Of a stretch of 64,000 nucleotides of DNA, positions 24,912-37,824 are shown piece after piece. The DNA comes from Diphasiastrum complanatum (lineage: Eukaryota > Streptophyta > Lycopodiopsida > Lycopodiales > Lycopodiaceae). Position numbers and translations under genes: made by a program. The stretch spans positions 9,729,472 through 9,793,471 of the forward strand of contig CM055107.1 of the NCBI GenBank assembly GCA_029204225.1. Direction: 5' to 3'. Below the pieces are notes generated by a model that did not search any database, was not told the origin of the DNA, and saw only the letters and a list, made by a program, of their open reading frames with translations. How positions within the stretch are numbered: position 1 is the stretch's first letter; each line of letters begins with the position of its first letter.

Positions 24912-26870
24912 CCTTCTGAGCTTAAGAAATTGCTAAATTTGGTAGTTGAATAGAACTAGATCCACTCTTTAAAATAGCAATAATAATACGTTAAGCAAAG
25001 TTTCTCTATGCAATAAATCACTTTCATATTTTTCAAGTTTGTGGGAGGACTAGCCATCTAGCTATTGCTAAGAATATGGTCAAATTTGAACCAATTTTGA
25101 CTAGCATTTCCCTCTTTAGTGAGAACTATAGTAAAACCAAGAAAAATGAACTGGATTTTTTGAGTGAAGTTTTTTGTTCCACACTTCAGGCATATTCAAT
25201 GCATCTCCCTTAAAGTTTTGAAATGAAGAACCATCAAATTGACACTTTAGCCTTTCAAAAAGGAAGTTTGCAAATTGTCTTGATCTTGATTGTCAAAATG
25301 GGGCCCTAGCTCACAAGTGTCACTCATCGCCCAACTTTTTGAAAGATCCTATGATCAAACACCTCTCTTGTGTGTTGAAACTTTCATATTTTAGACACTC
25401 GTGCCCACTAAGTAACTAGTCTCTCTCAATGCACAAAGCACGTTGTATTGGTTTTCTCCACCTTTTCTTTACCAAATTATGATCTAAAAATAGGTAGTAG
25501 GTCACCCTGCAGCTGTACACCAGATGATTGAATCACTTCAAAGAACAATGAGCTATCAAGAAAGTTCTTTAAGATTTTTCAGCTATGAATGAAACCCAAG
25601 ATTTCTAGACTTGCAATTCTTTTTACGATTTTTCAAGACCTTCTAGAGTAGTGCCAATGCACTAAGGCACCCATCCTTAACAATTTATGGCTCTAGAAAA
25701 GATTGCCCACATCTCAAGATTCCGAGTTTACCATACATAAACTTAGTTCAACTTCTTGAAAGTTATACATAACCATTACTCAACAAATCACTCTCAAATC
25801 GATGATATGGATGCACAAAGCTGAGCCTAATCCACCAGTGACCTGCCATGGCTTGCTACTATGATGAACAATGCACAATCCCACTGAGAAATGACTATAT
25901 ATGAGTGATAACTTCTATGCTAGTTTTGTTGCCTAATGTCATGCTATAAATACTCATTTTAAAGAATTTTCAATAATGTCTCTCAATTCAAAACTTGACA
26001 TATTATCAATGTTTTTTTTTTTTCAACTAATGGAGTTAAAGACTCCTCTTCTTCATCCAAGTCAATAGGCATATCTTCTTCTAAATCAACATCTAATATT
26101 AACAAGAAATTTTGTATGTCATTTTTTCACCGTTGGTGATGAGGTAATGGTTGTCCCATTAATCCAAGTCATTCTTTCAAAATAGATATAGTTGACTTTC
26201 ATATATAATCATTAGAGAAGTCTCAAATGTTAGAAATACCCCAAAAGGAATGTCATGTACGATAACAAAAAAAAAATCAAAATAAGAAAAATAATAATAT
26301 TGTTTATTTGCTTGCCCACACCACCCCCAAAGCCTCCCTAACTCCCAATGCTCTAACCATCTTAATGAAATTATCAGACTCCACAGACATGACAAATGTC
26401 CAACAATTTGGATCCATCGACAATCAAATATTTTTCTATCAAAGTAAATCACCCAAGATTTCGACAAAGGGCTGTTCTACTAATTCAAAACAATAAGTTC
26501 TCACATTCAAATCTATGATTTGTTGAAGCACTGACTATTGATCCTATTCGTCTGTGAACTCTGGTGTCGACATTCTAAATGGAGTTCGATGATAGAATCA
26601 AATATCATTTTTAAATAGGTACTATGACTTGATCTTGACTTAAAGACTTGGAACTCTATCAAATCTGATACAACTGACATAATGACTTGGATTCATGCTA
26701 GGTCTATCTATTTGATATTTCACAACAAAACATATGACTGTAAGAAAATACACTCCTAACACTATGTTTGTGTTCATTTTCAGACAATGAGCAAAGTTTA
26801 GTTCAACAATTGAATCTTGTATGACAATAAGAACTAAACAAAGGATCAAAGAGCACAATCAACGTAATTC
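24912..26870. other. Non-coding stretch, no gene supported
   Basis: There are scattered open frames. One minus-strand segment near 26120-26030 is acidic (DVDLEEDMPIDLDEEEES) but isolated between stops. Nothing identifiable. Confidence 0.35.
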
Positions 26871-27400
26871 ATCTATTGTATATATAGAACACTGAGGACT
26901 TAGAGTTACATACACTCTCAACGATAGAACAGAGAAAGACATAGACTCTTGATGTTACATTGGAATGAAAATGGAGTACATATAGGAACAAGTCTTAGTT
27001 CGACACACCTTTTGAACAAGAGCGCATGACGTTTTGTATGATAGAAGCTTATCCAGTCCAGACTAATGAAATGTTGACATGTGTATAATTTACTGAGTTG
27101 ATTCTCTGCCATGTTATTCTGGACTAATTACATGATTAAACGTGTATAGTTGCAAATGTACAAAGAGTCGCGAATGCTCCTACTGGATTATCGAATATTC
27201 AGAATTTAATCTTATCCATTTATTAGGATAGTGTCGCTTCATATGTTCCTCCGTTAAAGTACATTCCTTCATAAAGTCTTTGACGTAAGACCTTCGACAT
27301 ATATTTCTTCATATAATGGTTCCTTAGTCTTCTTATGTATTTGAATTCAATTAAGTAAAATCGAATATATTGCCTTGTTCATGTTTATGACTTTACTAAG
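26871..27400. other. Possible LTR remnant
   Basis: TGTATATATAGAACAC (about 26877-26892) on the plus strand is TATA-like and is followed by ACACTCTC-type sequence as in LTR R regions. The flanks cannot be paired with another LTR in the window, so boundaries are unknown. Confidence 0.25.
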
Positions 27401-28234
27401 GTATCACAGACACAACCCAAGGCCTTGCTTCAAATCCTATCTTTCATGCAAGCAGCAAGCATACCAAGGTGGCACATCACTTTGTTAGAGAGAGAGTTCA
27501 AGCAAAGGAAATTGTAACATTGTTTTGGAGCATGTGGACTGCATCATGTGTGGATGATCTTCTCACTAAGCCTTTTCTTAAGGCTTCATTTATTAAGCAT
27601 AGATTAGCCTTGGGAGTTGTTAGCAAATCTATAGACTTGCAAAATGTTGCATAACTAGCTCTATTTTAAGGAGTGTGAAAGTTGGTAAAATCAGACTAGT
27701 TGTTTTTCTTGCTAGATGCCATCATGGGGTTGTATTTATGTCACCACCACCTTGTACATATTTTAATGTCGATTTTGAAAAGTCAAAAGGCTTCCAACTC
27801 GAGTTCTAGTGAGAATGGTGACATTTGTCACAAAATGTAAGGATTGGTATTTTGCTAGTATGCATTCAAATCCACATCTCAATGCCAAATTTGGCCAAAT
27901 CATGTTAAGAGGTGTAGATCATGATGCCAATCACATCAAGAGGTGTAAATTATTTGGCCCAATCATATTCAGGGGTGCAAATCACTTAGCCAATGAAATT
28001 GAGAGGTGCAAACTATGTGGTCCAATCATGGAGAGAGGTGCAAATATTGAGGTCCAATCATTATGAGAGGTGGAATCCATGGGGTACATTCAATTTAGAG
28101 TATGTGATATGCAAGAACTCGAGTCACTACTATATGGAAGTGAACTCTCAATGTACATACAACTTCTATGAGAGATAATGCAATTTTGACATGAATCCAC
28201 TTTGGTCTATTCTCTCTCTACTCGAGAGCAAGCA

Positions 28235-28269
<35 letters not shown>

Positions 28270-28330
28270 GCCTAGAGCAAGGTGCTTGGATTTGTTCTCA
28301 TAGTGAATTTTAATTCATTATTTAATGTGG
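27400..28330 (+). mobile_element. Copia 3' end: RNase H tail plus LTR
   Basis: From about 27410 the plus strand reads the end of Copia RNase H (ASNPIFHASSKHTKVAHHFV, RERVQAKE, DDLLTKPFLKASFIKHR) to a TAA at 27652-27654. The LTR starts at 27674 (TGTGAAAGTTGG) after AAGGAG. The LTR carries a 32-bp minisatellite and a CT run (about 28236-28268). Its 3' boundary (~28330) is an estimate because no partner LTR is present. It probably belongs to the same broad lineage as the element at 55.8-61.7 kb, judging by the RNase H end and the TGTGAAAG terminus. Confidence 0.75.
27895..28070. repeat. 32-bp minisatellite inside an LTR, about 5.5 copies
   Basis: The unit is CCAATCATNNNNAGAGGTGCAAATNATNTGG. Copies have clear substitutions and one-base indels, and it ends in AATCATTATGAGAGGTGG. 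The array keeps an open plus-strand frame by chance. Confidence 0.8.
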
Positions 28331-28860
28331 ATGTAAGAAACTTGTTTGTCTTTTGATGACCATAACTTTTTGTGTGATTGAGCTCTTGTCTCGATTCAAA
28401 GTGCATTAGATAGCTCTTCCAAATACGAGTTCAATCTAGCATAGATGGATCTTGTGCAAACTCACCACATGCATGGATGTCATGATAGATCATTGAAAGA
28501 TCGTCAAATCTCACTTTTTAACAATATGAGCACACCAAGCTTTAGGTGATTAGCTCAAACAATAAAGAACTTTTTTCAATCTACAAACAATTTTTTTATT
28601 TTTTTGAAATGATGAAGCCTTGCAGTTGTAAAATGTATAATTTTTTATGCAATTAGACAAAATGAATCAAAGTTGATAGAATTAAATTTTTCACCCTTGT
28701 TGGTTCTTAAAACTTTTATCCTCTTTCTAGTTCGATTCTCCACTACCCTATTGTTTAAAATCAACAAACTAGTTGAATGCAATTAATTTTTTTTCAATAA
28801 GTAAACCAAACTTTGCAAAAAAAAAAACATCAATAATAAATATGAAGTACAAAGCACATT
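28331..28860. other. Non-coding stretch
   Basis: AT-rich with A/T homopolymers; no gene, repeat or LTR end could be fixed here. Confidence 0.35.
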
Positions 28861-29930
28861 TTTTGGGCAAGTTCCCATAAGTCATTGTGAATTAGCTCCA
28901 TGATGTCTTTCACTCTATATGAACTAGTGCGAAAAGATTGACATAATTGATTTTCCAATGTGGAAGCTTCACACACGCTTGAGTTTGTGAAAATTTAGGT
29001 ATTCCTTTGATCATCACTTGCTCATGAAATTGTTTTAGGTTCCCATATTTGAGATGACCAAACATCACATGCCATAGAGAACTCCAATTATTGCTATTAC
29101 TTGCACTTGACATTGTTCCAAATCTATTTTGAGACATAAAATTTAGTATCTGCTCATGTAGCATGCACAACTATCTTGAATTGATTCTGTAGGTCTTTGA
29201 ATAAGAAATCTATCTTTCTAGAATTCAACTTTGTAGTTCTAATTTGTCAAACTTTCAACTAATAGTAGATAATTTTCCAAATGAGAAACCAAAATGCATT
29301 TCATATATTTACCTTTTGTCCTAACATAATCTATACCTTAATATCTTGAGCGCCCTCAATTGTTTGTACGTTATCATCTCCCAAAATGACTTTTGAATTT
29401 GCATCATTATGGTCAATGGTCAAAAACCATTATTTATGCTAAGTCTTGTGAGATGATGCTCTTGAATCCAAATACCACTCTCTTCTTGATTTAATTTTAC
29501 TCACAACCATCAATGACATTTCATCACAATATTGACCTACATAATTTGTTGCATTTTGGGCTTGCCATCTATTTGGGCCTCCATTGTGATTTTCTATTTG
29601 ATGACCTTGAGCATTTCAAGCAACTTGCTTGATGTGACATTCATTTTAAAAATATCCATTCTTGCCATAGTAGTAGCATGGACTCTTTTTCTTGTCTTAT
29701 CCCCCTTGATTATGAAATCCTCCCCTCAAATTTTCTACTTGATGTTGATTTCCATGTTGATGTGCTTGTTGTTGTAGTCTATTGCCACTTTGATTGAAAT
29801 TTTCATTTCTTCTAAACTTTTCACAACCCCTTTCTTGCAAAGATATTCAAAATCTCTCAAAAGGAGATTATCGAAACACAAAAAAAATTCGTGCACTCAA
29901 GTAAGTATTTTGTAGTTTCTATCATCTGAT
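28861..29930 (-). pseudogene. Decayed Copia gag-protease-integrase fragment
   Basis: Minus strand, several frames. From high to low coordinates: a glutamine-rich linker, a damaged zinc knuckle (CYYYGKNGYF..NEC, about 29700-29650), a protease active site with Gly replaced (WYLDSRASSH, about 29480), and then the pre-integrase and integrase start (LWHVMFGHLKYGNLKQFHEQ at about 29080-29020, IKGIPKFSQTQAC). Gag, LTRs and reverse transcriptase are absent. Its right edge (about 29930) abuts the left end of gene Y copy A, so it marks the breakpoint of that duplication. Confidence 0.7.
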
Positions 29931-29931
29931 T

Positions 29932-31359
<1,428 letters not shown>

Positions 31360-32252
31360 TATCCACAACAAAAATCTCTATAATAGTATTGACTATATAA
31401 ATTGAGAATAAAAAAGTTTCCATTAATTGTCATCAATTTTTGTATCTTCTCCAATTGTTGTATAATCATGGAGAAACTCTCTTCTTGAATATGCATCTAA
31501 GAGATGTGCATTGTCCTTGTTTCCACTAAGTTCTATATATGCACAATACAATGAATAATGAGAGCTCCTTAAAGGAACGTTCTCTTCTAAAAATCCTAAA
31601 ATGTTTAAAACGAAAGTTCTCTTGACAAACATGATCATATTTGCCCTAACAAATCTATATGGCCTCCTAAATAATAAACAAGGCCTCAACCATTACAAGT
31701 GTCTCTCCAACTAGACTAACTTAGAATGAGCAATATAGATCTCATTACTCTTAAAATGCCTAAGGTAGTGGCCTAGTCCTTCCTATGACATGAACTAGTG
31801 TGCTATCTAAAGCCTTCTCGACGGACAACAAAATCATCTATAACAAAGAAGAGATATCAAATTATTAAATTCATGAAGACATGTAAAAACAACAAAGTCA
31901 TTTTATTCGTATAGAAACTTACAAATTCTTCGTCATTTGCTGCAACTAGATCTAGATGATCTATATTGTGGCCTCTAGTAAATTCCATTAGAGATGGACA
32001 AGAAAAATCTAGCTGAGCTTGAAAGAAAATAAATTTCTCCTCGGTAGGAACACTTAATCTATGCTCTCAAATGTTTGATAAGGCCCCACTAAGACAACCA
32101 TCACTTGTAAGAAGACCATCATCATCATGGTAATCAATGCCTAACACCAAGTCCTTAATTTCAAAATATATTATATCAAAGAACTCAGAAATGGTGTCGG
32201 ATAGTAGACAGAGGACCTCATCCTTCTGGTAGTCAAAAGAGCTACAAAGATC

Positions 32253-33425
32253 TGTTGTGAAATTTTGGCTCTGAGCCCACTGTTATGAATGTGGTGTTTG
32301 CTTTGATACCACTCCTGGCAGAGAAAAATAAATTGTTATGACCACTAGCAAGATCGTGGATTACTTGGAGAATGGAATTATGAACAGTTCTTTATGTGAA
32401 GAATCAGATTATCAGTGTAGGAGTCATAGACTACTGTAAAAGAGAGATTGCAAAAACAATTAGGTGTCTGAGACATTCATGCAATCCTCTATTGTTGATA
32501 ACTTGATATGAAGAGAGTGTAGAATCAATTCAGGCATCAGAGACAGCCATACACATCTCTTCTTAATAGTGTTTGTGTGAGAGGAACGAGAATTATCATT
32601 CAACAAGAATGCAATGAAGTGTAGAACAATAGCGAATCTATATATTAAGTTGTAAATACGACGATCAGACCACAATACAATTACGTTGAAAAGCACATGA
32701 TCCTACAACAGATTCAAGACAATTGCTAAGGTTCTAGAATAGTTTTTTCCTCTCTCTCTCTATAATCACTAACTCTGAGGAGTCAGCTACTGATGAAAGA
32801 CGTTCTCCGCTATTTGACCTCACGTATCAAAATTCTCTCATCTATCATCAATCATGTCTTCAATCGCTCAATTACATGTATATATACATATCAGCTGAAA
32901 AGATCTTGTCTAACTTAACTTTACAATTACAAGATTAATTAGCAACTGTAAAACTAATCAATGGATCAGTTTGTTGATGGAGCATGATTGCTTTCAGGTC
33001 TGATGGCGACAGTTTGTGTATTTCTGACAGACTGGAAATGCGACGCCCTTTGGCCTTTTGGCCGTTGCCTTTATCTGAGGCAGCCTTCAAGATTTGGAAG
33101 ACACCTTCAACATTTCGAAGACACCTTCGGCATCTGGAAGACACCTTCGGCATTTGGAAGACACCTTCGGCATTTGGAAGACACCTTCGACATTTGTGGA
33201 ATAAGTGCCACCTGTCAGAAAACCTGTGTAAAAACACAGTGTCAGGTTTTTTTTCTTTTTTGCCTGTGCAAAAATGCGAGTAAAAAACCAGATTGTGCTG
33301 ACAATTAGGTAAAAAATGCAGACTGTTTAAAAACAATTCATTTTTTGCAGGTTACATTTGAGAGAGTAAAAAATTAGAGAAGGAAGAGCTATTGGGATGA
33401 GTAGAAGGTAGATTAAATTCCAACA
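32253..33425 (-). repeat. 3' LTR of the element in gene X
   Basis: 1,173 bp. It contains a short CT run near 32750 and an 18-19-bp minisatellite (TTCGGCATTTGGAAGACACC, five to six units, 33085-33200). It matches 35228-36388 along its length. Confidence 0.92.
33085..33200. repeat. 18-19-bp minisatellite within the LTR
   Basis: Five to six copies of GGAAGACACCTTCGGCATTT are present here. The matching place in the other LTR (about 36075-36160) has about four more divergent copies, one missing the GAAGACA core. Copy number therefore changed after, or during, insertion. Confidence 0.85.
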
Positions 33426-33747
33426 CTCTCCTCTAAGCTAATTGCTATGAATCTGATCTGCAATTGAGACTTGACATACCTACTAAAGTAGAATGCTTAT
33501 ATCTAGACATTGGCTTTGTCAAAATATCAGCCAACATACTATCTATATGATAGTAACTTAGTACAACATCTTGACTCTGAACTTTCTCTCTAAGGAATGG
33601 AATTGAACTTCTATATGCTTACTTCTATTATGAGTTCATGGGTTCAGAGATAGAACTATGCAGCTTTGATTGTCACACTAGAGTATTGTTAGACTGATCT
33701 GTGGGAATTGCAGATCCTGCAACAACCTCCTTACCAAATTATCTCCT

Positions 33748-35092
33748 TCACTGCTGATGTAGCTGCAACATATTCAGATTCTGTGGAGGAAAGAAAAATG
33801 CATTTCGGTTTTCTGTTGTTCCATGAGATGGTCCTCCTACAAGGAAGCAAATGTAGCTTGATGTGGATTTTCTAGTATCCATGTCTCCTACCAAATCCGA
33901 ATCTGAATAAGTGGTCAATGTGAGTGCAGCTTCTAGATTGCCAATATAGATCAAAGCATAGTGCTTTGTAGCTTGAATGTACCTCAGTATTCTTTGTAGA
34001 GCTTTCCAGTGTTGTAGGCCTAGATTGAACATGTACTGAGACAATGTGCTTACTGCATATGCTAGATCAGGTCGTGTGCAGATCATATAATACATAATAG
34101 ATCCTATGATAGACTGATAAGGATACCTGCACATTTCTTGATGATCTGCTTGAGTTTTGGGGCACATGTCTTTGGACAGCTTAGCTCCTAGATCCATCGT
34201 AGGGCCTTGATTTTCTGACCAGTCTTGATTCTCAACATATTGCTTGAATTCCTGGAAGCAATTGAATGCTTCTGACTTGTTCTTAATGAACATTACATTG
34301 GTAAAATGCGAGTTGTCATCAATGAATGTAATAAAGTATAGAGCCTTACCCAAGGAAGGTACGCTCATAGGACCACATAAGTCATTGTGTATCAGTGACA
34401 AAATGGACTTGGCTCTTGTGGCCTGTCCTCTTGGAAATCTGATTCTAGGTTGTTTGCCTAGTAAGCAACTTTCACAGACAGATTGATTTGCTATAGTAAC
34501 AAGATTTTATATTCATGTCCTTGATTTGGTACTCGTTGACATGGACAAGCTTTTCCTCCTTACTTCTTCCTACAACAGACTTGCTGTCAATTTTTGTAGA
34601 GACAGCGCAGGAGTGTTGCTAAGAAGCAACACTAAATTGTCATAGGAGGATGGAAGATTGACAAGAAGAGACATGGTAGAGTCTTCTTTTGATATAGGTG
34701 TTCCTATTGCAGCCAGTTGGTTTAGCAACAGTTTGAACTCGTTCAGATGGTCGCTTACTAAGGTGCCTTCGCTCATTGTAAGTGTCAGCATCTTCTTTCT
34801 CAAGAAGAGATGAGTGGACACATCTGAGGTCTCGTAGATGCTTGTAAAAGATATCCCACGCTTCTTTGGAGGTGGTGCTATTTGATATGTGAGCAATTTG
34901 AGTGTCTTTAAGATTCAAGGATACATTGGCAAGTGCTTTGCCATCCTTTGCTTCCAGCATGGGAAGCAATTCAGGTTCTATTGGCTTGGGTATTGAACCA
35001 TTTACGTACCCCCATAGCTCTTTCTCGACCAGGATCATCCCCATCTTGAACTTCCACATGTGGAAGTCATCTCCGTTGAATTTGTTGATCAA
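33748..35092 (-). pseudogene. Copia gag and fused integrase-RNase H remnant
   Basis: The minus-strand frame from 35092 opens with gag (FNGDDFHMWKFKMGMILVEK, ELWGYVNG; STTSKEAWDIF). A one-base shift moves the continuation to another frame (SEGTLVSDHLNEFKLLLNQL, NLPSSYDNLVLLL) to 34570. The zinc knuckle and protease are missing. A second frame (34401-33748) begins inside integrase (HNDLCGPMSVPSLG, FITFIDDNSHFTNV) and, after FKQYVENQDW, passes directly to the RNase H region (KLSKDMCPKTQADHQEM, YSDSDLVGDMDTRKSTSSY). The DDE remainder and all of reverse transcriptase are lost. Two separate internal deletions are needed. Confidence 0.88.
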
Positions 35093-35227
35093 GTGGATCT
35101 CTGAGGTTGAATTTTTTCATAGCGATTGAGTAGTAGAGATAAAACACAAATAGAAAGAACAGTTCCATAGAATTGAAATAAGTCCTAGACTTTGGTAATC
35201 CAATGAACCTTGGCTCTGATACCACGC

Positions 35228-36388
35228 TGTTGTGAGATTGTGGCTCTGAGGCCATGTTATGAATGTGGTGTTTGCTTTGATACCACTCCTTTTGGAGAAA
35301 AATAAATTGTTATGACCCCTAGCAGGATCGTGGATTACTTGGAGAATGGAGTTATGAACAATTCTTTATGTGAGGAACAGATTATTAGTGTAGGAGTTAT
35401 AGACTGTTGTGAAAGAGAGAGTGCAAAAACAATTAGGCTTCTAAAACAGCCATGCAGTCCTCTATTGCTGATAACCTAATATAAAGAGAGTGTAGAATCA
35501 ATTCAGGCATCAGAAACAACCATACACATCTCTTTTTAATAGTGTTTGTGTGAGAGGAGCAAGAGTTATCATTCAACAGAACACAATGAAGTGTAGAACA
35601 ATAACGAATCTGTATATTAAGTTGTAAATACAACAATCAGACCACAATACAATTGCGCTGATAAGCATGTGATCCTACAGCAGATTCAAGACAATTGCTA
35701 AGGTTCTAGAATAGTTTTGTCTCTCTCTCTCTCTCTCTATAATCACTAACTCTGAGGAGTCAGCTACTGATGAAAGGCATTCTCCGCTATCTGACCTCAC
35801 GTATCAAAATCCTCTCATCTATCATCAATCATGTCTTCAATCGCTCAATTACATGTATATATACATATCACCTGAAAAGATCTTGTACTAACTTAACTTT
35901 ACAATTACAAAATTAATTAGCAGTTGTAAAACTGATCAATGGATCAGTTCATTGATGGAACGTGAAGGATTTCAGGTATGATACTAGTGACAGTCTGTGT
36001 ATTTCTGACAGACTGGAAATGTGACGCCCTTTGCCCTTTTGGTTGTTGCCTTTATCTGAGGGCAGCCTTTGGGATTTGGAAGACACCTTCAGCATCTAGA
36101 AGACACCTTCGGCATTTGTAGAGGAACCTTCGACATTTGGAAGACACCTTTCGCATTTGTGAGATAAGTGTCGCCTGTCAGAAAACCCATGTAAAAATAC
36201 AGTGTCGGGTTTTTCGCCTTTTTTGCTTGTGCAAAAATGCGAGTAAAAAGCCAGACTGTGCCAACAATTAGGTCAAAAATGCAGTCTGTTTAAAAATAGT
36301 TCATTTTCTGCAGGTTACATTTGAGAGAGTAAAAAACTAGAGAAGGAAGGGCTATTGGGATGAGTAGGAGTTAGATTATATTCCAACA
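35228..36388 (-). repeat. 5' LTR of the element in gene X
   Basis: 1,161 bp next to the primer-binding site. It carries a CT run at 35719-35738 and the shorter version of the minisatellite. Confidence 0.92.
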
Positions 36389-36510
36389 AGATCTGCAATG
36401 GTTATGTACACATCCTTGTTTATGTAATATTTGGGCAACTCAGAAAATGAATAAGACTATAAAACAGAAGGGCGGACCTCCAGAAGGGCATTGAAACCAA
36501 CCCTTTTTGG

Positions 36511-37488
36511 TGGCAAGTTATTGGTCCAAGTGGAAAGCAAGTGGTCCACAAGTGGCCTACAAGTGGAAAACAGGTGGCCCACACGTGGCCTACATGCAGT
36601 TTTTATATATTTTTAGAATCATAGAATCTTTTGATCTTTGGAAGAGGAGTTCTTGGCCTTAATTAGTCATTTTTCATTGCACGCTCACTTCTAGGCTTGT
36701 TATGTCATCTTAATGTCAGTTTTGGCTAGATCCTTAATGGCTACTTATTGAGACTCATGATTAAGGACAGCTCTCGATGGCAAGAAGTCCCTTGCAAAAC
36801 CCAAGGCATTATGTATATTGATGCACTAGATGAATAGATTGGTGAAAATAAGCCGATCTTTGCTAGTAATTTAAGCTATTTTATGAGACAATTTTAAGGC
36901 CTAAAAATCTACCTATTAGAGGTGGTCTCTTAGGGTAGATTGGGACCCTATAAATAGTGGCCATACATTTTAGTGGCTACTTGTTGGGACCTATGATTCA
37001 AGGCATAACTCTTGATGGTGAAAAGTATGTTGCAAAACCATAGGCATTAGGGTATATTGATGCATTAAATGAGTACATTCATGAAAATAAGTCAATATTC
37101 ATCGATGATTTACAAGTTGCTGACTTTAATCGATTTATGAGCTAATTTGAATGCCTAGTAAGCACATGGAAATCCCAATGTGCTTCAAGAATAAGAGAAC
37201 TTGCATTCATATTGTGTGTAGAATTTCAACTAGAAGAAACAATAACATGGAGATTAAGGGATGACCCTAATATATATGACACCAAGAAATAGGCTAATGA
37301 TTAAGATAATAAAGGCCTAATGTGTGTGCCATGGTGATAAACTGATGTCCACTTGACACTTTTGAAACTGACTTAAAAGGAAAAAGTCACATCCCAGTTG
37401 CGCACAAGTGCAAAATATTCAAGCTACGAGGAGGGAGACTGAGAGAGTTATCAAATAACAAGCTTTTGGTGAGTAGGACATGTAACTA
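36511..37488. repeat. Non-coding stretch with a diverged direct duplication
   Basis: About 36727-36910 and 36962-37170 are diverged direct repeats sharing, in order, GGCTACTT-TTG-GA, CTCATGATT, TTGCAAAACC-AGGCATTA, TATATTGATGCA and GAAAATAAG. At 36520-36600 short units of AAGTGG(T/C)C recur. Upstream exons of gene X copy A might lie here, but none could be recognised. Confidence 0.5.
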
Positions 37489-37824
37489 ACCTTAACTTAC
37501 AAAGAAAAATAGCTCGATAGGATTAATGAGAGGAGCAAGAAAGGACATAGCCCTAGAAATCCTAGAGACATAGAAAACCATTTGCTTAGGAGTGAGGCAC
37601 TCTCTCCTTGCAACCATACCTTTAAGAGCCTAAAAATTCCCACCAGTTTGGGAATGTGGCTTAATAGATAACGCAGCATTAGGATTGAGCAAATAGGGCC
37701 CACTCTTAGGTGCCCTGCTATTCTTGTATGACACAATAGTTAGGGAAGATGATGTTGACCACTTCTTAGACTCTTTTTTGGGAGATTCATCTCTCATGAA
37801 AAAGGAACTAACAATATAAAACAA
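37489..37824 (-). other. Unidentified minus-strand open frame with one stop
   Basis: The frame from 37824 reads MRDESPKKESKKWSTSSSLT and SYKNSRAPKSGPYLLNPNAA to a TAG at 37630-37632, and then continues in phase (ALKGMVARRECLTPKQMVFY) to about 37490. Composition is basic and Ser/Pro-rich, as in a disordered nuclear protein. No family recognised; it may be a host exon or transposon remnant. Confidence 0.25.

Larger units (their letters stand above)
32253..36388 (-). mobile_element. Complete Copia-type LTR element, internally deleted, AGATC target duplication
   Basis: 4,136 bp with LTRs 32253-33425 (1,173 bp) and 35228-36388 (1,161 bp), starting TGTTG and ending CAACA. AGATC is found at 32248-32252 and 36389-36393. 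The minus-strand primer site TGGTATCAGAGCC is at 35224-35212 and a purine tract (AGAGGAGAG) adjoins the 3' LTR at 33426-33434. Only ~1.8 kb lies between the LTRs: gag, the start of integrase and RNase H. Removing the element together with one target copy restores the reading of gene X, so the insertion interrupted a coding sequence. Confidence 0.93.
31423..36510 (-). pseudogene. Gene X copy A: acidic protein of unknown function, split by an LTR element
   Basis: Read on the minus strand, a splice acceptor (TGTTTTATAG, about 36460) opens SYSFSELPKYYINKDVYITI. The sequence is cut at codons for ADLC by the element at 32253-36388 and resumes at 32252 with CSSFDYQKDEVLCLL, HDDDGLLTSDGCLSGAL and EFTRGHNIDHLDLVAANDEE. 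A degenerate stretch follows and then the final exon YIELSGNKDNAHLLDAYSRR, EFLHD, GDTKIDDN to the TAA at 31423-31425. Copy B (42483-43020, plus strand) shows the same blocks. The protein is acidic and I cannot assign a family. It converges on gene Y, with stops 63 bp apart. Confidence 0.7.
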
